NCBI GenBank assembly: GCA_964023205.1
Contig: OZ026835.1
Span: 11,304,414-11,368,413 of the forward strand
Length of the DNA stretch: 64,000 nucleotides
DNA from: Lutraria lutraria
Taxonomy: Eukaryota > Mollusca > Bivalvia > Venerida > Mactridae
Reading direction: 5' to 3'
Under the pieces are notes generated by a model. It was not told where the DNA came from. It made no database searches and saw nothing but the letters and a program-made list of their open reading frames with translations. Positions 49,505 through 61,483 of the stretch are shown in pieces; the stretch's first letter is position 1; each line of letters starts with the position of its first letter. The position numbers and the translations under genes were made by a program.

Positions 49505-49740
49505 GGAGACTCCGTGGTCGAGTGGTTATGGTCTGTTACTAGCAATTAAAGATTCTTCACCGCTGTGGTTCTAGAAAAATCTTATGTTAGGAGCTCGGCT
49601 GTTAAGCTGGCTAATAGCGGAAGGTCGTTGTTCTACCCAGCTGTACGCCTGGGGTTTTCAATCACCGGCAAATCTGGAAAAGTAGGTAAATGACCCTGGA
49701 GAGAGAGAAAGAAATAAGCCCATATCGTAGTTATGTATAT
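49505..49740 (+). repeat. tRNA-derived SINE-like element
   Basis: The head 'gagactccgtggtcgagtgg' then 'ttatggtctgttactagc' has an A-box-like word. The body 'ggagctcggctgttaagctg' and 'accggcaaatctggaaaagt' ends near a GA-rich run. No second full copy was seen. Confidence 0.5.
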
Positions 49741-50271
49741 TAAACACAATTGACATTCATGCCAATTATCTACTGTTCGTGTAATTTTAGTCTTTGTATA
49801 AGTAAGTTTGTATTGTAAGTATCAAACAAAGGCAATACCTGTAATTCAGAAGTACATTCCGTACGTTTAGTTGGACTCCATAGTGTAAACAATAGAACAA
49901 ACAAAAGACGAGATCACCCATTGTATTTATACGCCTGATGTTTCGTGACTCATTACATAATTCATAACTTCTACGGCACAGTGGAAGAATAAATGCAGAA
50001 AATGTCGAGTGAACTTTGTTGGGCTATTGTAATGGGTGTGCATTGTTTAACGTGGATATAACTATGAGCAGAAACAAGCATTTGAATGTTCGATATTGAA
50101 AGGTTCTTTAACTGTTGACACGTGATCTTTTTAAGATTCAAGGCCACTAGGACTCGGAGTAAATCAAGTAAAATGATCTATTGTGTATATGTTTCAATGC
50201 ACGTTTTAAAGACTAATGTAATTCATCACAATATTTCTTACATAATTATATACCAGCTGATTGACTTCAAC

Positions 50272-50410
50272 AATGCTAAAACAAGAATTTCTTAATGACG
50301 TCACCGATGTAAAAACGAGATTTTTTAGGGACGTTACTAACGCTAAAACGAGAATTAATTTTCTAAATCACCTCAAATGCTAATTAAGTAGCGAGAATTT
50401 TTAATGACCT
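50272..50410. repeat. Degenerate tandem repeat, about 45 bp
   Basis: Three or four drifting units with 'gctaaaacgagaatt' or 'gtaaaaacgagatttttta' followed by 'gacgt' and 'cacc'. Confidence 0.5.
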
Positions 50411-51407
50411 CGTCATGTCTACGCCATGTCCGCTAAGGATTTTTGTGGAGTACATCGTTAAATATCAAGACAAGAATTTCTGATTGTCGGGCAGCATTAT
50501 AAATGTGTTCACTGAAGATGACTGTTACAACCGTCCTCTCTGTACGCAGACAAAACTATACCACAACCAACGCATTTCATGTTATTGAATAGAGATTTTA
50601 ATTCAGTTGTAAAGATACTTTAAATATTAATTCATTGTGATTAACAAACTATGCCATGACGTTCCTGGATGATTTACGGACTGTAAACGAAACCGAAGCG
50701 TATATATATAGCTTACAAAATAACACACTTTATATTAAAGGGAAGTAATTCATTAAAATTTAATGAGAAAAGTAAGTAGAAAAAGTGAGTAATACATCTA
50801 GTGAAAAACTTAATAAATATTTTGAATGCTGTACATCATGTACTTATATTTTCGTAAAATTATGCATGTGTAAAATTACCCCTCAAAAAGATTTCACTAT
50901 ATAATCGCCTATTACTGATGTACAACACGCCACAAAAACATGACCCGAGCTGTTGGTGCGACTTAAACCACGGAGAAAAATAACTTTTGGCGTCAGTGTA
51001 ATTTTATTTTTCGACAATAACAGTTTTGTGATTCTGTGCATGACTGAATGTGATGCCAAATGCCAAATACGTGTTCACATTCTTTACAAGCTATTTGCAC
51101 TTGTACGCATTCTGTTATGTGTGATTATGACAGCATGATATAATATGATATTACGGTTTCAAATATTATTTTTCTGCAGTCATACATGTTCTGTTAGCTG
51201 AATACAAAACAAAATTAAAATAAAAAAATCGTAAGAAGAATATGTGAGACAGGTGTTAAAAAGTTTGATGTTAAATATTCAATGTTATTCATTAATTCCT
51301 AAAATTTCAGGACAATTAAATGTTATCATTAAAATACAATTAAACAACATCCATATTATTTTGTGCCAGAGACTAGTTTCAACCTCTTTGAACTGAAATA
51401 ATAAAAA

Positions 51408-51479
51408 CATGAACTTTTCATGAACTATTATTGTATGATTCTTGAATAGTTCATGAAGTAAGAAGAACTATTTGACAGG
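51408..51479. repeat. Dispersed repeat rich in ATGAACTATT-type motifs, copy 2
   Basis: Related to 378-451 in the same orientation, with 'ttcatgaactatt', 'gaatagttcatgaag' and 'aactatttgacaggg'. About 51 kb separates the copies. Confidence 0.6.
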
Positions 51480-53109
51480 GAGGTAAGGTAAATGGTGAGG
51501 TAAATGGTGAGGTTAATGATAAAAAGAATGTAAGTTACAACACGTGGGTTATGGTAATTAGTGGTGACATTTATTAAGAAATTAAAATTTTCATTGCTCA
51601 TTCTGTCGAGCCGGAAATATTTCCAGAATTTCTCATTAAGTGCCAGAGCATTGTTTGTGGATCATTTATTGTAGAAAAGCAATAACTGCACCTTTATAAT
51701 GTTCGTTATTTACAATGAGCTCGCTATAACTTTTGTATTGTACTACGTTCGGATAAACATGCAGTAAAACACACCTAGCGCGATTACCTTCATATCAAGA
51801 TTGATTTTTTATACCAAACGAGAATTTGATAACAGGGTTTAACTGTACACAGAAAATAATGAAATTTTGCATCATTTAGGTTAATATTTTGCCACTTTAT
51901 ATTATTAACAATACTTTTACAAGATATACAATTAAACAAGATTTGTTTTTCAAATGAAATAATAATTGCATTATACTTTTATGCTTTATCACGATCATCA
52001 AATGCATTTCGCCCTTAGGTTATGGAATAATCATAATAGATTATAAACAAAAACGGGGTGTTTATTGGCTTGATTTAGTAGGATCACTATGTCCTGTAAA
52101 ACATTATAAACATAGCCACTTCAGTATGAAACATACAACACCAGCTACACTCGAAAACTGCTGTTAACAACTCATTTATTTAACCAACTGCAGCTGGCTT
52201 GTCGTAGGCCACCATTTCAGAAAGCGAATGTCTCAACCACATGGTCTCTGTATACGGTATGTATCATATAATTGTATTATGTACACATATAACAATCATG
52301 TACACGTATAAGATAATTTGTTTGAACACTGTATAGTAGCTGATACAGTGTGATATCATGTACACTAGATCCCGCTTACTGCTGAATTCGACATTCCTGT
52401 ATTTGACCTAGAATAAGCCAGCAACAACGCTTGACCTATATCATTTAACTATATTTTTGGCATTTATTATATCAACAACGAAAATACTTTTTGCTCCATT
52501 AGCGTCAATTTTCGATACAAGTTTATTTTAAGCAAACATCAAGGCTGTAAAATATTTCATCTATAAAGAGTTTTCACGAATTTTGGCAAATTTATTACAA
52601 GTGTGAGTGCTGGTTAACTTACAGTAATAAATGCCGTCAGTTCTTGAGATATTGAAGTGCTTACCGTTGCCTTTAGGTATTACTCACATTCTAATTAGCG
52701 AGATAAACTTTATAAATCTTTTTTTTCTAAATATCTTAATATATACTTACTCGATTTTAAAGGCCCATTACATTTTTAATTTAGTTTCAAGTTTATTGAA
52801 GTCGGTAAATAAAGGCATCCGGCCCAAAATACATAATACATACAATTCTAAACAGTAGTAATGCAGAACAATAGATAAATGACAGTAAAATAATTATAAG
52901 AAATCAGTTTGATTTGCTCTGAAACACTTTTTACATAATACCTTTCTTTAGCCACATGCTTTTTCTTATTTTTTACAATATCATTGAAAAAAATACTGTG
53001 CTACATTTGTATATGAACTTAAAAATTAAATAAAATTAAAATTTCAGAATGTTTTTATTGCAAGTAAGAGACCGTGAAGATATCTTTCTACATAATGCGG
53101 CTTATATAA

Positions 53110-53381
53110 CCGCAAGCGTGGCCGAGTGGTTAGGGTGTCCGCCTTCGGAGTGGGAGAACGAAGGTTCGAACCCCAGTGGAGACTGGGTTAGAACTGATGC
53201 GGTCGGTTGGTGAGCCGCCAGCTTGTTAAATAATGGTTACCGTAGGCCCATCTCAGCTAGGCACTCGGCAAAAGGAGAAAGGATTCGGAAGGTACTGCGC
53301 GAACATAATATATATGTGTCTCATAAGCCAACTTGGCTGGCCCTTTCAAAAATGGGTGACACTAAAATAAACAAAACAAAA
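53110..53381 (+). repeat. tRNA-derived SINE, family A, copy 2
   Basis: The head 'cgcaagcgtggccgagtggt' with B box 'gaaggttcgaaccccag' is closer to a true tRNA-Ser than copy 1. The body and A-rich tail ('aataaacaaaacaaaa') match 43373-43653 throughout, with small deletions. Confidence 0.87.
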
Positions 53382-54001
53382 TCTTTAATAACAATATGTT
53401 TGGGATGGCCATCAAATACATGTATGTGAATTGGGATGTTAAGAAAATGCTGTTGTTTTGAAGATTTACCCTTTGTTCCTTCGCTACACGTGTTTTATTA
53501 TTGTCTGTTATGTATCAGGCCCGGATTTATTAGACATGTGTCAAAACATGGCGTCATAAAGGCGAACAGTATTCATTATATCCATTATCTTCAGCATGTT
53601 TATGTTTTCTAAAAGGTTTCTAGACTCCCAGCTTGACTGTAGAAGTTACTATATACAGTGGATTACTAAGTACCCGTGAAAACACTACTTACGTTTTGTT
53701 TCGGAAGTATTTAACTAATCATTATCAAGATACCTGGCTTTATAAATGATGTATTTTAAACAACAGACTTCGTGTTACTACCTTTCAACATTACTTTTTT
53801 TCAATAGGTTTAACGCCGTTTGTCGAGAATGATAATTGAACTATGAAAAGACAGTAACTAATTTGTTGAAGACATTAGATCTAAGGCAATATATTATTTA
53901 CCTCTTATTTGAATGGTTCATTTAGTGAAGTAGGTGGTTACTTGTGGAGACCAAGATTATAGCACTGGTACGGAAACTAGAAACATTGCATAGGTTAATT
54001 G

Positions 54002-54320
54002 TAGGGGTGCACCAATATGTCATAACCTGTATTGCGATATGTATTGCAATACAGTCAACCATATTGCAATACCTATTCCAATACAGCGAAGTGATAAAAA
54101 AACACAAAACTAAAGCCACGGTCAACTCATGTGTTACCACATGGTGATATAACTGTATACATTGTAATAGATAAAATTAGATTACACATTGTACCAATAC
54201 AGGTTTATTGGAAAACTGCAAATAATCAATAATTTGTTAATCGGGGGGATAAATCGGTCTTAGATGGTTCAAAACAACATTTAATTCAGTGGATTGTGGG
54301 CTCAATTATTAAAGAATATA
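54002..54320. mobile_element. hAT-like element, left part
   Basis: Starts TAGGGGTGCACCAATATG, followed by palindromic 'gtattgcaatac' words, then the interior shared with 41755-41915 ('ataatcaataatttgtt', 'gatggttcaaaacaa', 'gctcaattattaaag'). No right end was found. Confidence 0.6.
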
Positions 54321-54359
54321 TTAATTATAATGTAGTCATTTGTATAATTTGTTCGTATC

Positions 54360-54690
54360 TTAAAGCCTATTAGCTTTTTGGATATTAAAATTGAAATAAG
54401 TCTTATTTTACCTAGAAAGATATCTTATCAGTGAAACTGCCGTTTACTTGCAATGAAAACAGTCCGATGTTTTCTTTTTAATCACAAAGTACATTATAGA
54501 AATGTAGCACTTTTTTCAATGATAATGCAAAAAAATAAGAAATCGCACTTGACAACTTTTTTACGAGATGTGGCCAAAAAAGTCATTATGTAATATTATT
54601 GTCTTAGAGCAAATACAATAATTTTGTTTTATTTTACTATCATTTAATCTATTGTTTTGTATTACTAAATTCAAAAGGCTAATACACTTT
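54360..54690. repeat. Dispersed repeat, copy 1 of 3
   Basis: 'tggatattaaaattg', 'tcttatcagtgaaactg', 'tttacttgcaatgaaaa' and 'ttttactatcatttaatcta' recur at 62590-62740 and partly at 63925-64000. No coding signal or terminal repeats were identified. Confidence 0.6.
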
Positions 54691-57600
54691 TAAACCTAAC
54701 ACTAGAATCATTCTCTTTCTAAAACATAGCACAGCACCTTGGTTTATAAATAAAATTTTGATAAACTAAATACAGATGATGAAGCGATGTTTTCTAATAC
54801 TAAGATATAAATGTTGAAATATCCAGTTATTGCTAATTTTCGTATTTTAATATTTTGTTTGTGATTATGTTGATAACTTTTATCATTCTCAACCAAACAG
54901 TGCCTGGATTATCAGTCCTTCTGTACGCAATTGAATGCATTAAATCAACAATTACAAAAAGTGAATATTTATTCAGCTGCTCCGTGTAATAAAACATATT
55001 ACTTTATAATTTGATAATGACGTATTTATAAAAGCTACGTAAAGATTTTTATCTTCTTGAATTTTACCATGGAAATATAAACACGAATTAAGAATGAAAT
55101 TATAACAACGAATGGATTGATAATTTGTGTTTTATTTTTGATATGATCACGCGAGGTGATTGTAGAATTACAACGCCTAGATTCTAACCCAGCAGACTGA
55201 CGATCGACCATTCGAATCTCGTCACCTTTGGTATGCGATCAATTATTGATAAGCATAAGATCCTTATTTCTAGCAGCCGACCCGCGTAGCTCGGACCATT
55301 AGGGCTGGTTAGTTTGTCTTAGGCAACTTGGTAAAATCTATTCGCTAATAACTTATCAAGAGAGTTACTTGCGGAGAAGCGGGTTTTGTAACTGTTAGTA
55401 CTGATACAGAATACAGACAGGCTAACTGTCTGCAGGAATACTTCTCATAATATACTTGTAGTTGAAAACAGTCGTAAAGTAAAAAAAGTAACAGTTTTTA
55501 ACAAGAGATTTATTTCATACAGTTACTGCTATGTGTATGAAATATCAATCGCCTGGTTACTAAATTTAAGAAGTGTATATAAAACTCTTGATAATGATTT
55601 TTTACTACTATTTCCTACTTTAAAATACATATTATGCACATATCTATGTTTCACAATCATTGTCTAAGATGATACATGGTCTAGACGCTCAGAGAGTTGA
55701 AATCATCGCTGACGTATTGGTTACATAACTGAAAGATTCGTATGATTAGGGGTTATATGGTTTGGAACAAGAGCACGGTAATCATTCCAGTGCGTTAATG
55801 CAACCCCCGGTGCGTACACCTGTATTATTCACATAACTCCGCACCAACACCGTACCAACGTATCAGTTTGCTTGGTGATTAGAGATAGGTAGTTGATACT
55901 GATAATTGTTCCTAATCATAAATATCACTAAACATTATGTAATCTGTAGTGTACACGAGGTTGAAAAAAGCTACCACTGTAAGAATGCCAATCTTTTAGC
56001 ATCCGATGTACTTATGTCGTCATCAATGTTCTGTATCAACGATTCGTTTATAATCACAATCCTAGCGGTAAACTAACCTAAACTTTGGTACAGTTCTGGT
56101 ACATAGCGTTTTAACAATAATCTCGCCTGTCGCAGTCGTCCGTTCTGCTATCTGTTCGTGTCGCCGGAGCTCATGCACTGTGCAGCATCTGTAACCTGAC
56201 CATTAGTACATGTAGTTGATCATTCTTTGTTTAGTTTCTGTGCAAAATACACTTAGTGCTCGTGCCACTTTCTTATCTAATTAGTGACAAGGATTTATTT
56301 TGATTTCTTTTTGGCTTTCTTATCTTCATCGAATATAAAACCGGCGTTCCGACCCCTTTGATTCGAAGAACAACTTAATACACACTGCGCATGTACTAAG
56401 AATGATTATTTGGGTGTTCTTGCTACAGTAGCTCCCTCTCCTTTTAGCTTTCTTATTTTCTTATGGTTTGATTCCTGGACATGCCCAGTATATAGACTCC
56501 TCAACAGTTTGCCTTGAGGCACCTTGACATGACAAGCAAATAGTATCGGAATGGTAGGAAAGAATGTGCAATATCTGCAAGGTTTTGAATAGTTTTACGG
56601 GCATCGTGATCGACAAGGCGTTTGTGCTACTATTTTTATTACCACTGCTGCCTTAGGATTTTGGCATCTACCAAAAAGGGGTTTCAGTTTGAAATCAAAC
56701 AGCGATGGTAACAACTGTACGTACACTTTGAGATGGTTTATGATGACCGTTCAATGTTTGCTATGGCGTGCCTACGGTCCAACAACTTCATAGTATCTGT
56801 AAAGCATCCTAGATGATATTCAATACTCAGTAGTATTTAGGGTATTGGTCCTTTATTTATACATGTTTAATATTTATTTCTGATTGTCTGAGTAGTACAT
56901 TCATTTATAACTTCCGTACATTAGCTCAAAGTCAGATTCCTCTTTCAAGGAACAACATAAATCATACGTTGGTGGTATGAAGCTAAATGCTGTAAACTAT
57001 TTAATTTGCGTAAACACCAGACCTTTGATCAGCACTCTTTGATAATGGACTCCCAGGCTTCTGTCGGGATCTGAAATTCTAGCTGACTGTTGTTTTAGTC
57101 ATACATTGTGTTGATACACATGGAACCGTTCAAACAGAACAAGACCTTAATACACGCTAATAACCACTAATTCACCAATAGACAACAGGTATATCAACAA
57201 AAAAAAAGTTAATTCAAATTGTCGGGTAATTTCGGCGCCGTACCATACATTGATACGTAGCAGACATAAATCACTTATTCGTTCTATTTGTGTGTTGATT
57301 GGTATGTTTTATAGACGTTTACAATACAATGACATCTGAATACTTTGTTCTGGTTCATTTTCATGACTAAAAGAACAAAATAACACATACCGTAGTACGT
57401 AGACGACGAATAAAGAGCAATTTAAGTGTAGGCTAAACTTGGGATTTATACCATGCTGAATGTTAAGTCAAATTAGAAAATTAGTTTTAAATACGCTACT
57501 TAACATTCAAAATGAACCGTAAACGATTGGCAATTAGTGGTTGCAAGTAGTCATTTCCTCGCAGCTGCAGTAGCTTACATTTGTGCTAAGCAGCAGCTAA

Positions 57601-58001
57601 AGCGCGAGCTCAGGGGAAATAGGAAGTTTGTATTGTGAATATTGAATTAGATCAGTAAGAATCAGTTTGGGGATTCATGAGGAAGGCTTTTAAGTGTACT
57701 TATTTGGATAAGTGTTGAATGTGAAACTTGTTGTGTTAAAGCAATTGAAGAAAGTGTTCCAATTTTAAGCGAGATATATTAAAATGAACGCAGCATGTAT
57801 CATTAAAAAAAAGACAAAATCGTAATCAAAAGTTCATTGACTCCGTTTGTGGATTTGATACTACACAATATTTTTATGATTTGTTTTATAAAGATTAAAA
57901 TACGGCTATTGTTTGATAATATGCTTTTGTAATGGAATTTGATCGGATAAAAAAGGAGGTGTCGTAAATTGAATAAAAAGCTTACAACGTGCGAGGCTGA
58001 A

Positions 58002-58137
58002 ATGTCTTTAGAACATCTTGGAGAGAATAAATCGGGACAAAGAAGTCCACGAGCACTTGTTGATTCAAAACATTCACATTCCGGTGGAAAAGAAGTGAAT
58101 TTTCTGGTTCTTGGAAAACATGGTGTTGGAAAAACAG
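58002..58137 (+). CDS. Ras-like small GTPase, first coding exon (partial gene)
   Basis: Starts at ATG 58002 (MSLEHLGENKSGQRSPRAL) and runs 45 codons to VNFLVLGKHGVGKT, an intact P-loop (GxxxxGKT). It is then spliced in phase 1 at CAG|gtaaat, so the next residue is probably Ala (GKTA). Splicing at this point of the P-loop and the roughly 30-residue N-terminal extension suggest the RERG/RASL11/RASL12 group of Ras relatives, which is inference. Switch regions and the G4/G5 motifs lie in exons not found in this window. The in-frame upstream codons contain no other ATG. Confidence 0.75.
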
Positions 58138-60794
58138 GTAAATCAGTTCAAATAAACTTATACTGACTGAATTATTCAATTGATATCACCGGATTTTAAA
58201 GTTCTCGTTAAATATCATAAATGGAATGAACGATATTTATCTTATTTGTGAACTTGCTAAACGAATGTGAATTCAAACGTCTATTTTCATATTTGCCGCA
58301 AAGCATTTAGATTGAAATTTTCATTTTGTTTAAGTTTCGAATATCTTTGAAGTGGTTGCATAAATTGAAAATCGTGAGCTGCGTGAAAATCGTTACTAAA
58401 AATGCTTCTGTGTTAAGCCTTCTATTTTAACTTTATTCAAAATACAGTCAAACCTGTGAACAAAGGCCATCCTTTGGGAAGACTTAATATATTACCTTTA
58501 ATGACAGGTGGCCTTTATTCGGGGGTCATTTTAATTAATGAATCAATATCAGTTTTTCACTCGGTAGCTTTTATTCCGAGGTGGACGATATTACGGGTTT
58601 GATCGTATTGTAATGAATATTTTGAAGACGTAAATGTTATAAAACTATTACAGTTTTAAACTGTTATATTTCGAGGCGTTACATTCTAATAGTATGTTGT
58701 AGTAACATATTCATTACTAATTTCATAGACAAACTAATTGCTTACACCAAGACACGTGTGTATTCTAGTTGTAATAACAGAGATAATATTTTTCATAATT
58801 ACCTAAATTGTTCTAGTAATATATATGGTCCAGAATGTGTGTACGATGTGTTTATACATGTAATTAATGTGTTTTACTTCCTTGAAATAACAAATAAGAC
58901 TATTTACTTGAATTGTTTACCGACATTATAAGTATTATTATGGCTAAAGAATTATTTTTTAAATTCTAAAAGTAGCCATAAAGTTGTGAAAGTGCTTTTC
59001 TTAATTATCCATTTACTCCACAAAACAAGGAGTTGAATCCCAAAACCAACACAATTTGAGACTGATCTCAAAAGCTCGCACCTCAATTTTTGTGGCCCCA
59101 GTATATTTTGAAGCCGTAAATACATCTGGATTCCAGAACTTTAACCGTTAAGTTTACGAGAAACACCATAGTTTTATTAACGGGTATAACCGTAGCTTAA
59201 GGTAAATGTCATTGAATCTATTTTCTGTATAATTTCACAGTCTATACGATTTCAATATATTGAAATTTATTAAAGTAAAAGATGAGCCTACATGATTTAT
59301 TATTTACAAATAAAAATACACACCTAAGTATTGAACATTATGTTATCGTAATATCCTGATTTTGACTCATTTCCTTTCTTTAATTCTTAAGGCATTTAAC
59401 TTGTTGTATTACAACTAAATCTGATAAATCGATGTTTTCTTTCATTGGATATATCATTTTATGAAGTTAAATGTGTAATTCTTAAAAGAAATTAGAAATC
59501 CACTAAGATGTCTTGGAATATTTACCTATGTTTGATGTCTTTGTAAAAATATAATGATGCCACAGTTACAGTTTTATTTGGATTGGGTCTCAAAACCGAC
59601 TCATACATTGGTAGGAAATTGATATGTTCGAAGTACGGCTTGGCATCTCTTTTATTTGTAATTCTTAAAGATTCTCTTACTGAACGAGCATTATCATGAT
59701 GTTTCCCAGCAGTTATTATGATATTGTTAAATAACAGGGAATCATATGAAACTGTGGGATAAATTCTTACATGATGACACTAAATATGCTATGTGTTGTA
59801 ATGTCTGTGAAATGCTCTGAAACAAGCTCTATCGTAGTGTTGAATTAGAAACAATAGATCTAGAAGTCGGCAACATCTGGCGAGGTAATCCGTTTGATCG
59901 TGCCGCAGCGTACGCAATGTTGTGATATAAAAATATAGGTAAAAACAACACATTAGCAGTAATATCCGTGACATTAATGAATATCTGGAATGGTTCCGTT
60001 TTCAAAAGCAATGCAGTTACCTTCAGGTCTTTGAAATAAACAATTATCCTGAGATCAGAAAGCTGATCTAACTTAATTAAGTTCGAAAAAAAATCTAGTC
60101 CACAATATCTGTTGTGGATTTATTATTTGTCTGTAGATAAAGCCACAGCATGTATTTGTGCTATCATTTCGTCTGTTTCTATTCGATGTAGTGTTCATTT
60201 ATGCGAACTGTTGAGTTGTTTGGTGGATATTAACAAACAACCTGTCATTGTCGGAATTGTATCTTGATTCTGCGAGTCATAATTTCTTTGTTTCTTGGAA
60301 TTTTTCCTGACGTAGATCTTCAGGGCGTGATGCCACCTCTCGTCACGACAGGAGAAACAAAATGATGATATAAAAGCAACATCACGTATTTGACGTTCCT
60401 CGTAGATAAAACACGAAAATAAGAAACAGTTTTAGCTACTTGTTTCTGTGGTATTACGTCAGATGCTTGAGGAGCAATCATTATATAGAAGACATTTTGT
60501 AATACTTTGTAATACCCAGTGAATAGGCGGTTGTAACCCCGAATTATTATCACAGACATTCTTAAGTTCTCCACTTCACCGTGACACACACCCTTCATCC
60601 GATGAAAGCAGTGATCTTATACTATATATTAAGAAGTGTTAAGATGTTTAGATGCATATCTATGAAGCTCGTTAGTGCTACAGTGGTTTAATATCTTTAT
60701 TTACATCTAATACTTTGGAATATCATTCGGCGCGTATATCGTCGAATGTATTTCATAGACTAATATATATAGTGCCTTTGATTTCATATGCGTG
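58138..60794. other. Probable GTPase intron with one MITE
   Basis: AT-rich and without a recognised exon. It contains the element at 58445-58605. The second exon of the GTPase was sought as a conserved ALxVRF-type reading and not found. Confidence 0.5.
58445..58605. mobile_element. 161-bp MITE, CAGTCAAACCTGT family, second copy
   Basis: Left end CAGTCAAACCTGTGAACAAA is shared with 27351-27526. The right end has decayed to 'cgggtttgatcg'. TA flanks both sides (58443-58444, 58606-58607). Interior words such as 'gacaggtg.cctttattc' also match. Confidence 0.8.
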
Positions 60795-61483
60795 TGCATA
60801 CTGTACATTGGTCATATAACGAGGAGAATATAGAAGTTGTTGATAATTTCAATTACCTGCAGGCACTGTTTCTGATCATACTGGTACTTTTAAGAATCGG
60901 GAACATCTAAGTGGTAAAGTATTAAAAGCCTTAAATGATGTGAAATTTGGGGTAATTCAAAATCAAAAGAAATTAAAAGAATTCATCTCAAATTTTGCAA
61001 ACAAATACTTAAAGTCAATAAAATCACCCTATAATGTTAATCATGGGGTTGTGTATGGAGAATTAGATAGTTATCTTTTATATATATATATAGCAATATT
61101 TGTAAAAATAATTAAGTATTGAATAAAAATAATAACTATGGTTTTGGGTATGTGTTTAATGAAAATGATACTATTGATAGAAAGTTATTAACGTTATTTT
61201 CAAAGAAAGAATAATTGATAACTTTAAGCAAGAGTGCTTTAATGATTTAGAACGTAGCAGTATTTCATCTAATTTGTATCATAGTAAAACGATTTTTTGT
61301 TATGGAAATAATTTAAACGTTTTACCTAAGAAATGCAGATTTTATTTCTGTCGTTTAAGACCAGCTGGACTTAAACTAAGAATTCATACTGGTCGTTTTT
61401 CAACAAACAGTGATTTAAGATATTTTGAATTATGTAATTCCCATGACGAAAACGGGTTACACCATCCTACTTTGAATTATTGA
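60795..61483 (+). pseudogene. Broken non-LTR retrotransposon (LINE), C-terminal part
   Basis: Plus-strand pieces read HWSYNEENIEVVDNFNYL and, after a frameshift, GTVSDHTGTFKNREHLSGKV then LKALN, the thumb-side end of a LINE reverse transcriptase. After more decay come CRFYFCRLRPAGLKLRIHTG and RFSTNSDLRYFELCN, the segment before the terminal Cys/His motif. Several frame changes and stops are present. It is a separate insertion from the one at 7140-8025. Confidence 0.75.

Larger units (their letters stand above)
48830..58001. other. Intergenic, repeats only
   Basis: No exon was recognised over 9 kb. Contents seen are a TTCG microsatellite near 49158-49175, a tRNA-like head at 49505, a weak tandem repeat near 50272-50410, a repeat at 51408-51479, a SINE at 53110-53381, a hAT-like left end at 54002-54320, a dispersed repeat at 54360-54690 and a tRNA-like stretch near 55150-55330. 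The part just before 58002 should be the promoter and 5' UTR of the GTPase gene. Confidence 0.55.

Noticed and set aside
60320..60598. 92-residue minus frame
   Set aside because: No family resemblance, no splice support, and hydrophobic stretches are ordinary for AT-rich DNA.
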